DNA of 64,000 bases from Macrotrachela quadricornifera (GCA_022393335.1 JAJEKB010021193.1:425773-489772); one strand, 5' to 3'; counted from the stretch's first letter, positions 1-11,721 are shown. Numbers and translations: made by a program. The notes: a model not told the origin generated them from the sequence alone.

Positions 1-1067
1 GACTGATGTTGATGCAAAGTAAGGTACAGTAAAAAGACATGAATAATCTGAATCACATTCAATATACCATTGTTTATTGAGCCAAAAAGAACGACGATAT
101 TGATCGATTATCATATTATCAAAATTGCCACGAGAAAATCGAAAGTTAAATGTTAATAATCTTGGAAAATGTTTAATTATATATTTTTCCCATTCATATC
201 CTTCGAATACTTCACTTTGAATAAGTCCGGAAATGATTAATTCCAATTGTTTTAAATAATGAAATGAAGAAAGAAAATGTTCGATATAATTACGTTTTAT
301 CATATAACCTAAAAAATAAAAATAATTAATAGAATTTCATTTCAACTTTAAAACCTACCGCCTCCATTGATCGATAATGATAAAGAAGAAAGTGAAGTTA
401 ATCTTCTTTGTTCATGATTAAAATTGACGAATGTATCAAAATCTTTTTGATTATAAAATGTAATAGAAATTTTTAATGATGATAGTTGAACTGCTTGTTG
501 AAAGATTTTTTCTAATAATGCACAAGAACATGTCGATAATGATAAATAACGAAGATATTCAAATTGAATTTTTGTAATCGATGAATCTAAATCAAATTGT
601 ACACCTGAAGGAGTATTAATCGTTAATCGTTTAAGTGATGATGGACCTATTATCAATGGAAGATCAATGCTTACATCGATATGAAGATTAACAAGTTGAG
701 AAAGTTTGTATAAATTGAAAAAGAGATAATCATTATTATCATTTAATTCAATGAGTTTTAATTTACGTAAATAAAGAAATTTTTCAATAGAAAAATATGA
801 TTGAAATAATTGAGATTGATTTGGTGTATCATTTTTATCCGATATAATTAATGAAATAACTTGTTCAGGTCGAAGAAAACGACAAACATGATCAAAATAA
901 GATTTACGAATAGATTCAAAATTAATCATATAATGATTGTAATTAGAGAGAATAGTATTTAGATAATTATTTATATTTTCAAATGAATAAAGAATTTCAT
1001 GTGCCCACATATAATCAAATATGTGATGGAAAATTTCGATAGGAAATTGATCAAGAAGCAAAGGCAT
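1..1067 (-). CDS. F-box family protein, partial at its C-terminal side
   Basis: Two exons are visible: 1067..359 and 308..1, split by a 49-nt GT-AG intron (phase 1). The second exon stays open to the window edge, giving at least 339 residues. The start LLLDQFPIEIFHHIFDYM is a divergent F-box, which normally binds Skp1 in SCF ubiquitin ligases. The rest is Leu/Ile-rich with irregular LRR-like strands (LRKLKLIEL, LVNLHIDV, LKRLTI). The second exon contains RRSFWLNKQWYIE, which matches RSSFWLEEKHWYVA in the gene at 37085..38977, so the two are paralogues. That match also supports the intron, because the similarity lies beyond it. ATG at 1067 is the first Met of the open frame. The substrate is unknown. 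Reading as an adaptor is inference from family knowledge. Confidence 0.8.
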
Positions 1068-1899
1068 AATGATCTAAAAAAAATTCTATTTGACGAGAGA
1101 TAAAAATAATAATAAGCACATACTTGTAGACGAAAAGTTGATATATCGAATAAAATGAAAAATAGACTGATTATATATACAATACTGTCTATCGATTATA
1201 GCAAATCAAAATTAACTTATATTCAATGTCGCTAGTGAACAAATGATCTTGATATTCTCTATCATTTTATACGCGGCGGACTGATTTGTAATAAAGATGA
1301 TATTTTTTTAAAATATTCGAAAGAAAATTAACCGATATGACAAATAATCGACGAGCATGAAATACACCTATTAATCATAATAATAATAATATGTATAATA
1401 AAACTTTTTGTTATAGAATAGAAAATAGATAGATAACAATCTAGGTTTTTGCAAATTTGTTGATTTTTATAGAGACTTGTTAAGCATGATGAGCTATGTT
1501 CATTTTGTCTTCATCCTTACTTTCGGCTTGTTCATGTCATTTTTGAATTTGTTTTTTTTTTTCGAAGAAATCTAGTTAGAGAGATAAACCAAAGGTCTTG
1601 GATATATCTATTTATTGCTTATTTTATTCATTACCTTCTCATCATTTACAGAGTTTCTCGGAATGCACACATTAGGAAGATTTAAAAGAGAATAATTCAA
1701 AGTAAATGAAGAAAGATTCTTGCTTATTCCTCAGAAATAATTGTTCACGTATTTAACGTTGCCCAATATTCAATGGATGTTCAAAATATAAGAATGTTTT
1801 CGAATAAAATTGAGAGTGAGAACAAGCAAAAATCTTGAAACAGTTAATAAATCCTTATGAAATAAATGGATCTGATAGATCCTCCTTTTTTCCATATTC
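1068..1899. other. AT-rich intergenic region, no gene seen
   Basis: This lies between the start of the partial F-box gene and the 3' end of the DUF4419 gene, so it should hold the F-box promoter and the DUF4419 3' UTR. I see no long open frame, inverted repeat or recognisable transposon in it. Confidence 0.5.
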
Positions 1900-3163
1900 T
1901 TAATTTGAAGTATTGTTTTTTTCTTCGATTTTTTCAAATACGGCAAAACTCATGACTGGTCGATGTTTGCCATCCTCTGACGAGTGAATTCCATGAAAGC
2001 CGCCAACAATAAAACATGATGATTGAGTATTGTTCACTAGATTAACTAATTTAACGGGTACTGAAATGGATCCAAGACCTATATCCCTTAATTGTACACC
2101 TTTCGTTTTGTTATCATCTAAATGATAACCAAAACAGAGACGAAGAAACCATCCATGAACAGCATCAACTTCCTGATAAATCCTTAAATTAAAAATAATT
2201 TATCAGAAAGGATAGATGAATTGATATTTAACTTACCCTGATGGACCATTTACACCAATTTTTGTAAAATCAAATATACCATCCCAAAAGTCATTGTCTA
2301 CATGACCTTCATATGTTCGAATAAATTGATCTGATATAGGTAAGACTCCATCTAGATAAGCACGAAAATCTTTTACAGAATGTTCTTGTGTTGATGTAGG
2401 TAATGTAAATTTCTTTAATTCTTCAGTTTTTTTCTTTAACAATTTCCAATCATCTAATGTACCCATAAAATGTACATTTCGAATGCCACATCCACATACA
2501 CAATGGACATAATCAAAATATTTTTGGAACGTATGCGCAATACATGTACACGAAAGAAGTTCTTCTATAGCACCAGTCGTTGAGAAGTTTCCTGTGAGAA
2601 GATTAACTATATCATTCTTCACATGTTTACCAATTTCATCTCGTACTTTAATTAAAAAGGTTGGCCAACTAGAAAAAAGAATGAAGTATTTATCTAATGC
2701 TATAAATAAGAAAAAAGAGTGAAATTACTTACTCTGGTGTCATTGTATACACATCAACAACAAGTTCTTTCTTTCCTTCATGTTCAACAAATAAATGTCG
2801 CATCTGTTCTGCATTGTCAGAAACATAACGAGAATAATAGATAGTAATCATAAGCCAAATATCATCAGGTGAAAGTAGAAGATCTTCATGTAAATTGTAA
2901 GCTGCTAAATAAGCTTCGAATAAAGCATGACCAGTATGAATAAGGTGTGTATGTGATCCATTTGTTTCGAAATGTGTTTGACGATATTGAACTTCATTAG
3001 AAAAATTGTTGAATCTGTCATAAGATAAGGAATATTTGATCGATTGTTTCCAATATCCTTCGGGTATAGATGAGGTTTTGTATTTTTGATAATTAATATT
3101 CTGAAGATCTTCATCATCAAGTAATGCTGGTGCAAGATCACGAATACGAACTGTATGATACAT
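1900..3163 (-). CDS. DUF4419 domain protein
   Basis: Three exons, 3163..2733, 2668..2237 and 2182..1900, join through 64- and 54-nt GT-AG introns into a 381-residue protein; the exon sum is 1146 nt, divisible by three. Signature stretches of DUF4419 are present in order: LLLSPDDIWLMI with a following VEHEGKKELVV near residues 90-135, then DWPTFL, NFSTT, YFDY, CGI and GTLDDWKLL in exon 2. The C-terminal exon gives GWFLRLCFGY, VPVKL and a closing PVMSFAVFE. The length is close to what I expect of fungal and animal family members. The biochemical role of DUF4419 is unknown. ATG at 3163 is upstream of the conserved region and follows a GGTGAG-type array 11 nt away. No signal peptide or membrane segment is seen, so it is probably cytosolic. 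Confidence 0.88.
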
Positions 3164-3173
3164 AATGGAAAAT

Positions 3174-3189
3174 GAGGGTGAGGGTGAGG
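3174..3189 (+). repeat. Short GGTGAG hexamer array
   Basis: About two and a half copies of GAGGGT in tandem sit directly upstream of the DUF4419 start. A longer array in the opposite orientation lies at 5472..5501, so the pair brackets the transposon-rich block between them. Confidence 0.6.
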
Positions 3190-3369
3190 TGTGTTAATAA
3201 TGCATTTTTATTTTCATATTGTACTTGTTGTTTATTCTAGAGGCTTTATTTTTCTTCTATCAGAGAGAGAAAGAGAGCATTATTTGAAGTACATCGCCAC
3301 CTACTTTATGCATCACATGTATACTTTTCTGCTAGCTAAAAAATGAATAATGAAAGAAAAGAAAAATTC

Positions 3370-4040
3370 TACGATTAAAGATTCTTAGGTAAATATTGAA
3401 TTGGTAAGAATTTTTTTGCGTTTTTATGAAAATTTTCTTTTTCTTTTTTAACTTGACTATTTATGACTTGTTGCCAACGTTCTGGTAGAGAAAGAATTTC
3501 GCAATCGTAGAAGTTGTAGAACTTTTAGCAAAAGAAGTTTTGGAGATCCATTTTAAGGTCGTTCTCGTCGTCGATTTTTTTCTCGCGTAAATAATTAGAC
3601 AGAGAACGAAATAAATGGTAGTTTATAGGAGCCAAGTCTGGAGAATAAGGCGGATGTGGAACAGTGATCCATCCAAGCTCCAATAGTTTTTGACGTGTCG
3701 ACTTTGCAACATGGAGTCTCGGGTTGTCACGCAAGAAATACATTTGATCCTGCACTCCCCCTTGAATTTTTCTGCAAGCCGATCCAGTTGTTGACAGTAG
3801 AGATCATTAGTGACGGTGCAGCCATTTGGAAGAAGTTTCCAATGAATAATCCTTTTGGCACCTCACCATGCGCTCAGTCACTGGCGTCTGTGCGTGCAGT
3901 TAATGTATAGCAACTACTTCTCATCGCCAGTAATAAGATTGTGGGGCTATTCGTAGTTGTAATGATATGTCATTAATTCTATATGAGCATCAACTATATG
4001 ATATCCAAACTCCATATTTTCACGTTTTGCCTAATTCGTG
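3370..4040 (-). mobile_element. Mariner transposase relic (catalytic half only)
   Basis: On the minus strand, pieces of a DD34D mariner transposase can be read across frames. From high to low coordinate they are: LITGDEK (first Asp region), KRIIHWKLLPNG, CQQLDRLAEKF, then DNPRLHVAKSTRQKLLELGW and PHPPYSPDLAP (second and third Asp regions). The C-terminal LPERWQQVIN follows in a different frame around 3480. In-frame stops and at least two frameshifts break it, and the second-Asp motif reads DNPRLH instead of the usual DNARPH. The N-terminal helix-turn-helix half is not recognisable. This is a dead copy. The longest intact stretch is 3525..3755. Confidence 0.85.
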
Positions 4041-4046
4041 CTGATA

Positions 4047-4276
4047 TGTAAAAAAAAACAAAATATATCACAAGATGCAGCGTGAGAAGGTCGATAATTT
4101 ACATAGAACAATCTATGCGAATAAGAAAAAACGAATTTCTCGTTCATGTAGAAAAATGATTTTTTTGCAGGGGCAGCCAGTGGTCCTACAGAATTTTACT
4201 GTTTTTGAAAATAAATTTTGCTTTGTAGATTGTGAAGCGTTTTACACTGTATCTTATGATATATATTTTTACGCAA
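4047..4276. repeat. Palindromic MITE, copy 1
   Basis: The left end (AATATATCACAAGATGCAGC...) and the right end (...GTATCTTATGATATATATTT) are imperfect inverted repeats of about 65 nt around a short centre. A second copy lies at 5018..5268. Together they flank the mariner relic at 4300..4960. Confidence 0.6.
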
Positions 4277-4299
4277 ATATATTAAGCGATAAAAAGGAT

Positions 4300-4960
4300 A
4301 AAATAAAAAAAAGGAGTTTCACGTCGCATACAGGTGATGAGACGTGGATTTACCATAGATAAATTCATCACGAGTCAACAAACAAACCTAGATTGACGAA
4401 GGTGAATCACTACGTACTATCGTTCGTTGAAGCAAATTTGACCAAAAAATTTATTTTCTATGTTCTTTAAATCAAATGGTTCTGTTGTTATACATACTGT
4501 TGATAATGACGAGACTATAGATCACGACTATTATATAGAAAATTGCCTCAAGCCTGTTGTCAAAGAAATACGAAAACAAAGAAAGTCAAATGATACTAAA
4601 GATATAAAATTGCTTCACCCCATTGCCATCCAGATGTTATTAATTATTTAACAGAAGAAAGTATCAATATAATATCACATTCACCTCACCTTGCACCTTG
4701 TGATTATTAGCTAAATGATTACATCAAACAGAATTTAACTTATCAATCAGATGAAAAATCATTGGATCGTACCGTTTCCAAGCTAATAAAAAATATTTCA
4801 GAAGAAGAATTTAAAAAAACTTCTGACAAACTATTAGAGAGGATGGAACTTCGTAGAAATAATCATGGTGGCTATTTTTGAACATTTAATAAAATAAAAC
4901 CTGAAGCATTATGTAAAGATATTATCTTTCAGCGAAATACAAAAAATTAGAATTTTTTAT
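4300..4960 (+). mobile_element. Second mariner transposase relic
   Basis: Pieces of a different mariner lineage read on the plus strand: TGDETWIYH at about 4334, then FFKSNGSVVIHTV, YYIENCLKPVVKEI and IKLLH (4460-4615). ISHSPHLAPCDYW follows, then KLLERMELRRNNHGGYF near 4840-4880. The third catalytic Asp is replaced by His (SPHLAP instead of SPDLAP), and stops and frameshifts separate the blocks. The N-terminal DNA-binding half is missing. It belongs to a different subfamily from the relic at 3370..4040, as the sequence around each catalytic residue differs. Confidence 0.85.
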
Positions 4961-5017
4961 TTTTCAGGTGGAACGACTATGCTTTCTACTTCAATTTTCA
5001 TTCACTTAATACACAGT

Positions 5018-5268
5018 ATTAAAAAACAGAATATATCACAAGATATAGCATGAAAAGCTCTACAATTTACAAAAGACAGCTTATTTTACATATGCACCGT
5101 TTGTGTTCGAACTTCCATGGGACCAAATTTTGCCGCTACGAAAATGCCATTTTCTTTCTACACCAATGAAATTCCTCCTTTCTTATTTCATATGGAAAAT
5201 AAACTGTTCATTGTAGATTGTAGAATATCTCACGCTGCATCTTGCGGTATACTTTGTTTTTTGAATAC
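5018..5268. repeat. Palindromic MITE, copy 2
   Basis: Same family as 4047..4276. The left arm contains AATATATCACAAGATATAGC. The right arm, at about 5225, is the reverse complement and contains CTCACGCTGCATCTTGCGGT. Arms are roughly 65-70 nt with a centre of about 110 nt. A short open frame across it (5117..5353) has no recognisable content. Confidence 0.6.
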
Positions 5269-5471
5269 AGCATATGAAGTGAATGAAAATTTATCATGGC
5301 GTACCCGTTACTTCACCACCGTGACAAAGCTACCTAGCTATTCTCACATTTGAATATATATCGTACCTTGTTTACGATCTTCGGATCATTAGAACAGAAT
5401 CTGTACACAATTAGAATGTCTGATGAGCCCCTTAAGGAAGGTCGAAATCGTGATCATAGTATACTTTATAA

Positions 5472-5501
5472 CTCACCCTCACCCTCACCCTCACCCTCAA
5501 G
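5472..5501 (-). repeat. CTCACC hexamer array
   Basis: Four CTCACC units end in CTCAAG. This is the reverse complement of the array at 3174..3189. Shorter versions occur at 35529..35583, 40927..40949 and 56542..56565. The stretch from here to 5831 has no gene and presumably holds the promoter of the next F-box gene. Confidence 0.7.
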
Positions 5502-5831
5502 ACGTAGTCGATGAAAAAATCTCATTTTTCTGCCTTTTTTTCTTTATGTTCTGTCGTAATAATGGAAGAGAACGCACATTTTTTTGAATGAATTTATTAA
5601 AAAAACAACTCGCGATCCTCTCACATCGCTCCCATGCGCTCTTAACATGCAACAAATTTTCTCGCACACTTTTTAAATACTAATTTCAATGAAAAAACAA
5701 ACGACTCAATAATAGTTGTAAGAAAAAATGTTTTAAACAAGATATTTTCATAAAAAATAGCTGCATATTCTGGCAGAATACCCTCACTCTCAAGAATCAA
5801 TCTTCGTCGTAATAAAACATCTACCTAAACA

Positions 5832-7478
5832 ATGGAATCCGATCAAGGTAAGATCTCATTTAAACATGTTCAGAGTTTATCACTACTTGTTTTCTTTTTT
5901 TTTTAGAATCCAGTAATATGAAAAAACGTCGTCGTCACAATCGTCGAGCACACTGCAAGAAATCAAGACGTACCAAACTTATAAACGTAACGAAATTTGA
6001 AGATTTGCCAAATGAACTATGTCTCAAATATATTTTCATTTCATTCGATTTGTATTCATTATACTATACATTTTATGACATCAATTCACGTTACAATCAA
6101 CTAGTTGCTTCATGCAACAAACTTCAACTGAATATGAAAAAAATTCCACCTTCGGAATCAGTTTCATTTATCTATCATGTGGGAAATTTGTTTCCTAAAG
6201 GTTCTGTGCTATCACTCCAGAGTGAAGATAATAATCAAATTGGTTTTTTAAGACAAGATAACATATTTAAAAACCTTATTGGGAATATCAAGTCACTTAC
6301 ACTACGTGGTAATATTTTAATATGTAATGTATATCAACTTTTAAGGTATGTCAGTAATACAAATGTTAAATATTTATGATAGAATCACTTTACTTTTTGT
6401 ATCATTTAGCATCAAATCTCTGCAGAAAACCATTGAATATATGAATCTCCAGAGCATCAACGTAAAAGAATGCTTATCTGAACAATGCTCATATGGTAGT
6501 TGCTCGTCTGAACAATGCTACAGGGATGTCTCTGATGATTGGGACTACCTTCAAAATGTGATTTGCATTGCTTTTATTGAAATGAGAAAATTGAAAACAT
6601 TTCGGATCTTGCTTCTCAACGAAAAATATCCCGACCATCAAGGACTTGAGGGTATATTTGAAGAAGTCAAAAACAATTGTGGTTATTCACAACAACCTAA
6701 TACATCGAAACTAGGTAAGTTTCTCTTCTGTACACAACGCTTCTCGAAAGGAAAAAAAATTAATTTAACTTAAATAATGACCCAGATCAGCACTTATTGA
6801 AAATGTTTTCTTGTTTACCACTAAAGACAGAAAACCATTATGTCTATTTTCAATTTTCGGTCCTTTCGCGAAAATACGCGTTGCATTTCAACAAAACTTA
6901 TCTCCTGAAGCTGAAGACGAGAGAATTAACACCGAAGTAAGGAGCTGGTTTCTAAATATTTTGAAAAGTAGGCTTTCCGTCAATTTAAATTTTTGTTGTA
7001 AAAGTATTGGATTTATTAAAGTCAATATTCAGTCTCTTAGACTTGAAGAATAGAATTATTTTGAAAGTCATCAAAAGTTGCATGATGATTTTTTTCTTTT
7101 TTTTTAGAGCGATTTTTCCTCAATTACATCTCTTTTCCGGATTTTATCTATTTACATGAAATATGTCCAAAGTTGAAACACTTACAAATGCAAACAGATT
7201 ATGCAGATAAGAAATTAGACAATCCGGCAAGCAGTGATAAACAATATCCGAATGTAACGGATTTGCGTTTGATGGTTAAAAGATATTGTCGTCCAGAATT
7301 AAATATAAAAAAAATTGAGAACCTCGTATCCTATTTTCCAAAATTATCTAACTTGGAAGTGGATAAAAGTCGAATAAAAGCCAAGGAAGAGGAATGGAAT
7401 GATCTTGCTTCGAACACTGGTATTAATATTGTGGATATGAAGAACAAATACTGGAAATATATCTATGGCAGTTACTAA
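5832..7478 (+). CDS. F-box/LRR-like protein, five exons
   Basis: Exons are 5832..5847, 5907..6345, 6410..6714, 6791..6967 and 7108..7478. Introns are 59, 64, 76 and 140 nt, all GT-AG. The exon sum is 1308 nt, giving 435 residues. A 16-nt first exon supplies MESDQ. A basic stretch (KKRRRHNRRAHCKKSRR) follows and could be a nuclear localisation signal. The F-box then reads FEDLPNELCLKYIFISFDL. Later parts show LRR-like repeats such as FPDFIYLHEICPKLKHLQM and LVSYFPKLSNLEV. Acceptors at 6790 and 7107 and the donor at 6967 were chosen because only these keep the LRR-like frame open. Role inferred: substrate adaptor of an SCF-type ubiquitin ligase. Exons 3-5 carry typical bdelloid F-box protein character, but the target is unknown. 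Confidence 0.8.
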
Positions 7479-8788
7479 TTGAGCATAGTCTTGAACTTCC
7501 AAAAATTTTAGATATTTTTCACTCCTAATTCACTGCCACATAGTTTCTTATTCATTTGATCTTTACTTCATCATTACCAGTTCCGAATGCGATTGATTAG
7601 CATCCGAACCGAGAACAGTTTTTCTTTTTTTCAATAATCAGTATTTCACAATTATTGCTGTTTTGACAACTTTTCAGAAGTTATCCGTTCATTTTAATCA
7701 TAATTTTATGCATTGTTTCATGCGATATTATTTTCCCATGTTTAAACATTCTTCTGATCCTTTGATACAGTGTCTGTTGATAACCTGCACATTTTCACTT
7801 CTTTGTTTTTTCCCACATTGTACGTGTCTCTTACTCACGATAAACTTGTTTATCTTTTGATAAGAATAAAATAATAAAAATAATGTTCTGTAAGCCGTTT
7901 GACTACCAGATACTAGAGCTCTGCGGTTCTATTTTTGGTTCCTAAAATCTGTGCTAGAAACCGGCATTTTCACGATAATACACAAAATTTTCTAGAAATT
8001 CTTGTATTTCATGTTCATCATTATTCAGATTTATTATTTTGTCGAGGTAGCAATATCTTCATAAAATAGAAGAAAAATACTTAGATCAGTCCATAAATAG
8101 TGGTGAAAGTACTTTTTTTTCTTATAGAAAGCTTTTAAAAAATGATAAAACTAATTATTTTCCTTGAAATTATACGACGATCAGTTTGTCGATTGAAATT
8201 TTATTAAATCTTTGCTCGGATAGTACTGCAATAAATATATAAAGTTAATGAATTAAGTAATCGATATGGGGTGTACATGTCAACATCGATTGTCATTAAC
8301 GAGACGAGCAAAATCTAACATGGAGTAGACCAAAGTAAATTGACAGTCATGACAGGAAATTTGAACTCGTCTGTATATTAAAAAAATCATGACAAACAGC
8401 TTTTATGTCATTTGTCGCACGTTTTAAAAAAAAATCTCATAAGGTAAGTCTTTCTAAAGGCAAGAACATTTATTAAAATTTTGCTTGCCTGGTGTTACAT
8501 CACAAACTAAAAGCTTTTATTCCGATTTGTCTTCAAAAAATACATATTGCCTTTTCTTACAATACTGTTTACTAGCTTTCGTAAGAAGTGATAACATCGG
8601 ATTCATTTTTGTGGACTAGACAAAAAAAAGAAGCTGTTGACGCATTTTTTTGTAAGATTAAAATGTGAAATGTGATCTAAAAGTAGACTTGGTGAGGTCG
8701 TCTATATTATGGTCTGTACGGATGGGAGTAGAGAGTACAATTTATACCCTATACATTTCAACACTTCTTTTAGATCCTGTTTCACAAA
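7479..8788. other. Intergenic region, no gene supported
   Basis: About 1.3 kb, AT-rich, between the F-box stop and the next start. An open frame at 7663..7860 is short, hydrophobic and without recognisable content. An acceptor-like TTCTTTTAG at 8765-8773 lies 15 nt before the next ATG, so an upstream non-coding or coding exon of that gene may be hidden here. Confidence 0.4.
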
Positions 8789-11503
8789 ATGCAGTCTATG
8801 CAGCGAATGTTCCTACTCTTTGCTCAACTTATTTATGTGGCTGATCTTAAAATGGCTGTCAACGATCATATACTAGTTTTGTATGAATCAATTCAAGGTA
8901 GTGGAATCGCTCGATATCGGTGTTTAACGCAAATTTCTCAAGCAGTCGAAGAGATACAGCTTATACAGAGTGAATCGACTTTTCAATCGATAGCTGTAGG
9001 TAAAAGGCAGACTGAGTCACAGATGTACTTCGTTGTATTTGGAACAATGAGTAAATCTCGGATTGATTATGCGTATTACATGACAAAAGTAACTGTTGAT
9101 TGTAACAACAGTAGCCATTTTAGCCAAAATACTGTATACTTCAATCACACCACATTCCATGGAATTTTATCTCAAGTGTTTGATGTAAGTTCCGATGGAC
9201 GTTTTGCACTTGCATGTACAGACAAATCGCTCTTAATTTTTGACTTGAATACTTTACAAACTCTCTCTCACAAGATTGAATGGTCGTCACATTTTCGACC
9301 CATAGGCGTGACGATCACCGATCGATATGTGCTTATTGCAAGTTACGATGAGAATACCATAAAAATCAGGACACTCTACTTGCTGACTCTCAATTTTACA
9401 AGCACTACTGACTACAGTATCATCTTTAATGACATGTGGACCTGGGAAGGAGATAAGTTGGGTCGTACACCAAGTGGTTTCTCACTGAGCGTAATTGATG
9501 GTGTCACTACTCGGATTTTGATGGCAATTTATTATCCATATGCTATTCATTTGCTCATCGTCAACAAGACAGAGCAGCTCCATTACATCAGCTCTAATAC
9601 ACGCTTAGAAGCTGTAGGTGTTGCATGGATAAACCAAGGCAAAAAAGCAGTTATTTACAATAAGATGTACGATTTATTCGTCTACAATATGGAGAAAGAC
9701 ACGAAGTTTGACAACTCAGTAGTTTCATCATCACAATTTCTGATTCATGAACAATTGCATTGTTACTTCACGTCATTACAGATAGTTAGTGCAACACCAT
9801 CTCTCAAAAACCTGGACTTCTATTTAGAAAATAAACAAGGCAAAGTTTTGGTTCTTCTAGCATCAAAGCCTGGCTACTATTCGGTACCGAAGTTATTTTA
9901 CACAGGTGACTGGATTTTTTCCTTCGTTCCTAACAGTGCACAATGTCCAGCTGGCACATATAAAAATGACAGTGGATTTTGGTCATGCAGTCCTTGCAAA
10001 CCGTTAGGAAACATTTCAAGTATCGATCCGATTAGTTTCACTTGTCCACAGTGCACAAAGAAAGAATATTGTCCTGGAGAATTTACCACACCTCTCGATC
10101 ATTTCGAAGATGTCACTCAGAATGTCGGCTATCCTGAATCACCTGAGATCGATGTTTTTGATGAAATAATCCTTTACAATATGTTTCGCACTGACTGTGG
10201 AATTAATTCTCCATTCTATCTGACAATTATGGCATTTTCAACTGTAATTCTCGTCTCGATTTTCATTGTTTTAATGACATTCTTACAGCGACTGGAAGCA
10301 AAGCGACAGTACTTATTATCATTGTTTCGTCATTTGGATCTCATTGGTCAAGGTGAACTTTGGTTTGGCGGTCTAGTAACAATTTCGCTTCTCTTCCTGG
10401 TTGCATTTTCATCTCAATTCAGTCACATCTATCATCAACAATATCCCATCGAGAAACAACGACAACAGACTCATTCTGAAAGTTCTTGTAAGTTCCATGA
10501 CCGTCTAAATTCAAAATTTGAGACCAGTCTACAAGTTTTGAGTGCACCATTGAAGGAATACGAACAGATATTTTACTTACTCAATAATCAACCATTTATA
10601 TTCCATATGGAACTCATACAGACACAATTTCACTGCGAGCAAATACGTTTGCAGTACGTAGAGAAGAAAATTGATTTACCATTCTCATGTAAACAAAACG
10701 GTAGTGTTCTTTACATCTTAGCCATTCTGCCTGCGCATAAAATAAGCTTGAATATTATACTGTGCGGAAAACATATGACTCGCTCCGTTCGATTTGGTCT
10801 TCAAACTAAACAACTACATTTGGCTGAAAATACAGCTCAAGAGTCGAACTTCGCAAAACGTTTCAATTCTTCTCAACGTCACCGCCTTTCACAAAACGCA
10901 CACATCATTCTTGATTTAACGAAAGTAATTAATATTACAGAAGGATTAACTAAAAGTGATGAAACTATGATTAGCGGTTTGTGGTTACCAACGTACTCAT
11001 TCGATATCGATCAAATGTTCATCGATAATGACACTGCACTACATCCTAACTATGATCATCCTACAGGCAACCAGTTTAGTTCAAGTACTATCTCGATTTT
11101 TATTCGCGAGACCGCTTTCTTTATTAAGAATAAACAGAAACCAATCGCTCGTCGTTCCGAGATTATTTTTCAGAACATTCTCTTCATTGGTGTCTGTATT
11201 GATTTTATAGCAATGATATTTCTCCTACTGAAACTTTGGCCAATTCCTCTAATGAAGTTTCTGATAAGTAAACTTCTTCCTCCTACAAATTGGCTCTACC
11301 GTCTCATCTTTATTGAAGACAATAAAGACATGAAACAACCAGTTTTTTCAGATGTTGTTCGTCTTGAAAAAGAAGTGAATACTTTGAAAGTTAAACTTCA
11401 AGAAACTAATGACGTCATGCAAGCTTTCATACGTAATATCCCCATCAACGATCGATCATCGCTAGACAATATTTCGTTTCAAGAAACTATTTTCCAAGGA
11501 TGA
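8789..11503 (+). CDS. Large membrane protein: beta-propeller-like ectodomain, Cys-rich module, three or so TM segments, coiled-coil tail
   Basis: One exon, 904 residues. The hydrophobic start MFLLFAQLIYVADLKMA looks like a signal peptide. Residues about 30-370 have WD/YVTN-like repeats (VSSDGRFALACTDKSLLIFD, TDRYVLIASYDENTIKI) with NxS/T sites. Residues about 385-430 are Cys-rich: CPAGTYKNDSGFWSCSPC, then CPQCTKKEYCPGEF, resembling ephrin-receptor-like or TNFR-type modules. Membrane segments lie near 476-500 (MAFSTVILVSIFIVLMTFL), 524-546 and 790-830. A heptad-like tail follows (VVRLEKEVNTLKVKLQETN). I do not recognise a named family; the architecture suggests a surface receptor or adhesion protein. 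The acceptor-like site 15 nt before the ATG stays in frame, so the true N-terminus may lie in an upstream exon. Confidence 0.88.
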   Translation: MQSMQRMFLLFAQLIYVADLKMAVNDHILVLYESIQGSGIARYRCLTQISQAVEEIQLIQSESTFQSIAVGKRQTESQMYFVVFGTMSKSRIDYAYYMTKVTVDCNNSSHFSQNTVYFNHTTFHGILSQVFDVSSDGRFALACTDKSLLIFDLNTLQTLSHKIEWSSHFRPIGVTITDRYVLIASYDENTIKIRTLYLLTLNFTSTTDYSIIFNDMWTWEGDKLGRTPSGFSLSVIDGVTTRILMAIYYPYAIHLLIVNKTEQLHYISSNTRLEAVGVAWINQGKKAVIYNKMYDLFVYNMEKDTKFDNSVVSSSQFLIHEQLHCYFTSLQIVSATPSLKNLDFYLENKQGKVLVLLASKPGYYSVPKLFYTGDWIFSFVPNSAQCPAGTYKNDSGFWSCSPCKPLGNISSIDPISFTCPQCTKKEYCPGEFTTPLDHFEDVTQNVGYPESPEIDVFDEIILYNMFRTDCGINSPFYLTIMAFSTVILVSIFIVLMTFLQRLEAKRQYLLSLFRHLDLIGQGELWFGGLVTISLLFLVAFSSQFSHIYHQQYPIEKQRQQTHSESSCKFHDRLNSKFETSLQVLSAPLKEYEQIFYLLNNQPFIFHMELIQTQFHCEQIRLQYVEKKIDLPFSCKQNGSVLYILAILPAHKISLNIILCGKHMTRSVRFGLQTKQLHLAENTAQESNFAKRFNSSQRHRLSQNAHIILDLTKVINITEGLTKSDETMISGLWLPTYSFDIDQMFIDNDTALHPNYDHPTGNQFSSSTISIFIRETAFFIKNKQKPIARRSEIIFQNILFIGVCIDFIAMIFLLLKLWPIPLMKFLISKLLPPTNWLYRLIFIEDNKDMKQPVFSDVVRLEKEVNTLKVKLQETNDVMQAFIRNIPINDRSSLDNISFQETIFQG

Positions 11504-11591
11504 GATAAATTCGAAATTAGTTGTCTGGTTATTACTACTTATATTGCATTGGTTGATGATGATTAGATAAAGTCAAAAACTTCTATCTTCA

Positions 11592-11597
11592 AATAAA
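11592..11597 (+). terminator. Polyadenylation signal AATAAA
   Basis: A canonical AATAAA lies 89 nt after the stop of the 904-aa membrane protein gene and is its most likely 3' processing signal. The rest of the gap to 12541 has no convincing gene. Confidence 0.5.
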
Positions 11598-11721
11598 GTT
11601 AAATATTTAATGCTTTTATATCCTGTTTGCATATCCTTCTGAAGTCCAAGCATTTTCTATTCATCAAATAAACACAATCGAATGTATTAGTCTTTTGTTT
11701 GAGTTAATACAATTAGACTAA

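Noticed and set aside
7663..7860. Hydrophobic 65-codon open frame
   Set aside because: Low-complexity Phe/Cys/His content in AT-rich DNA, no supporting splice sites or similarity.
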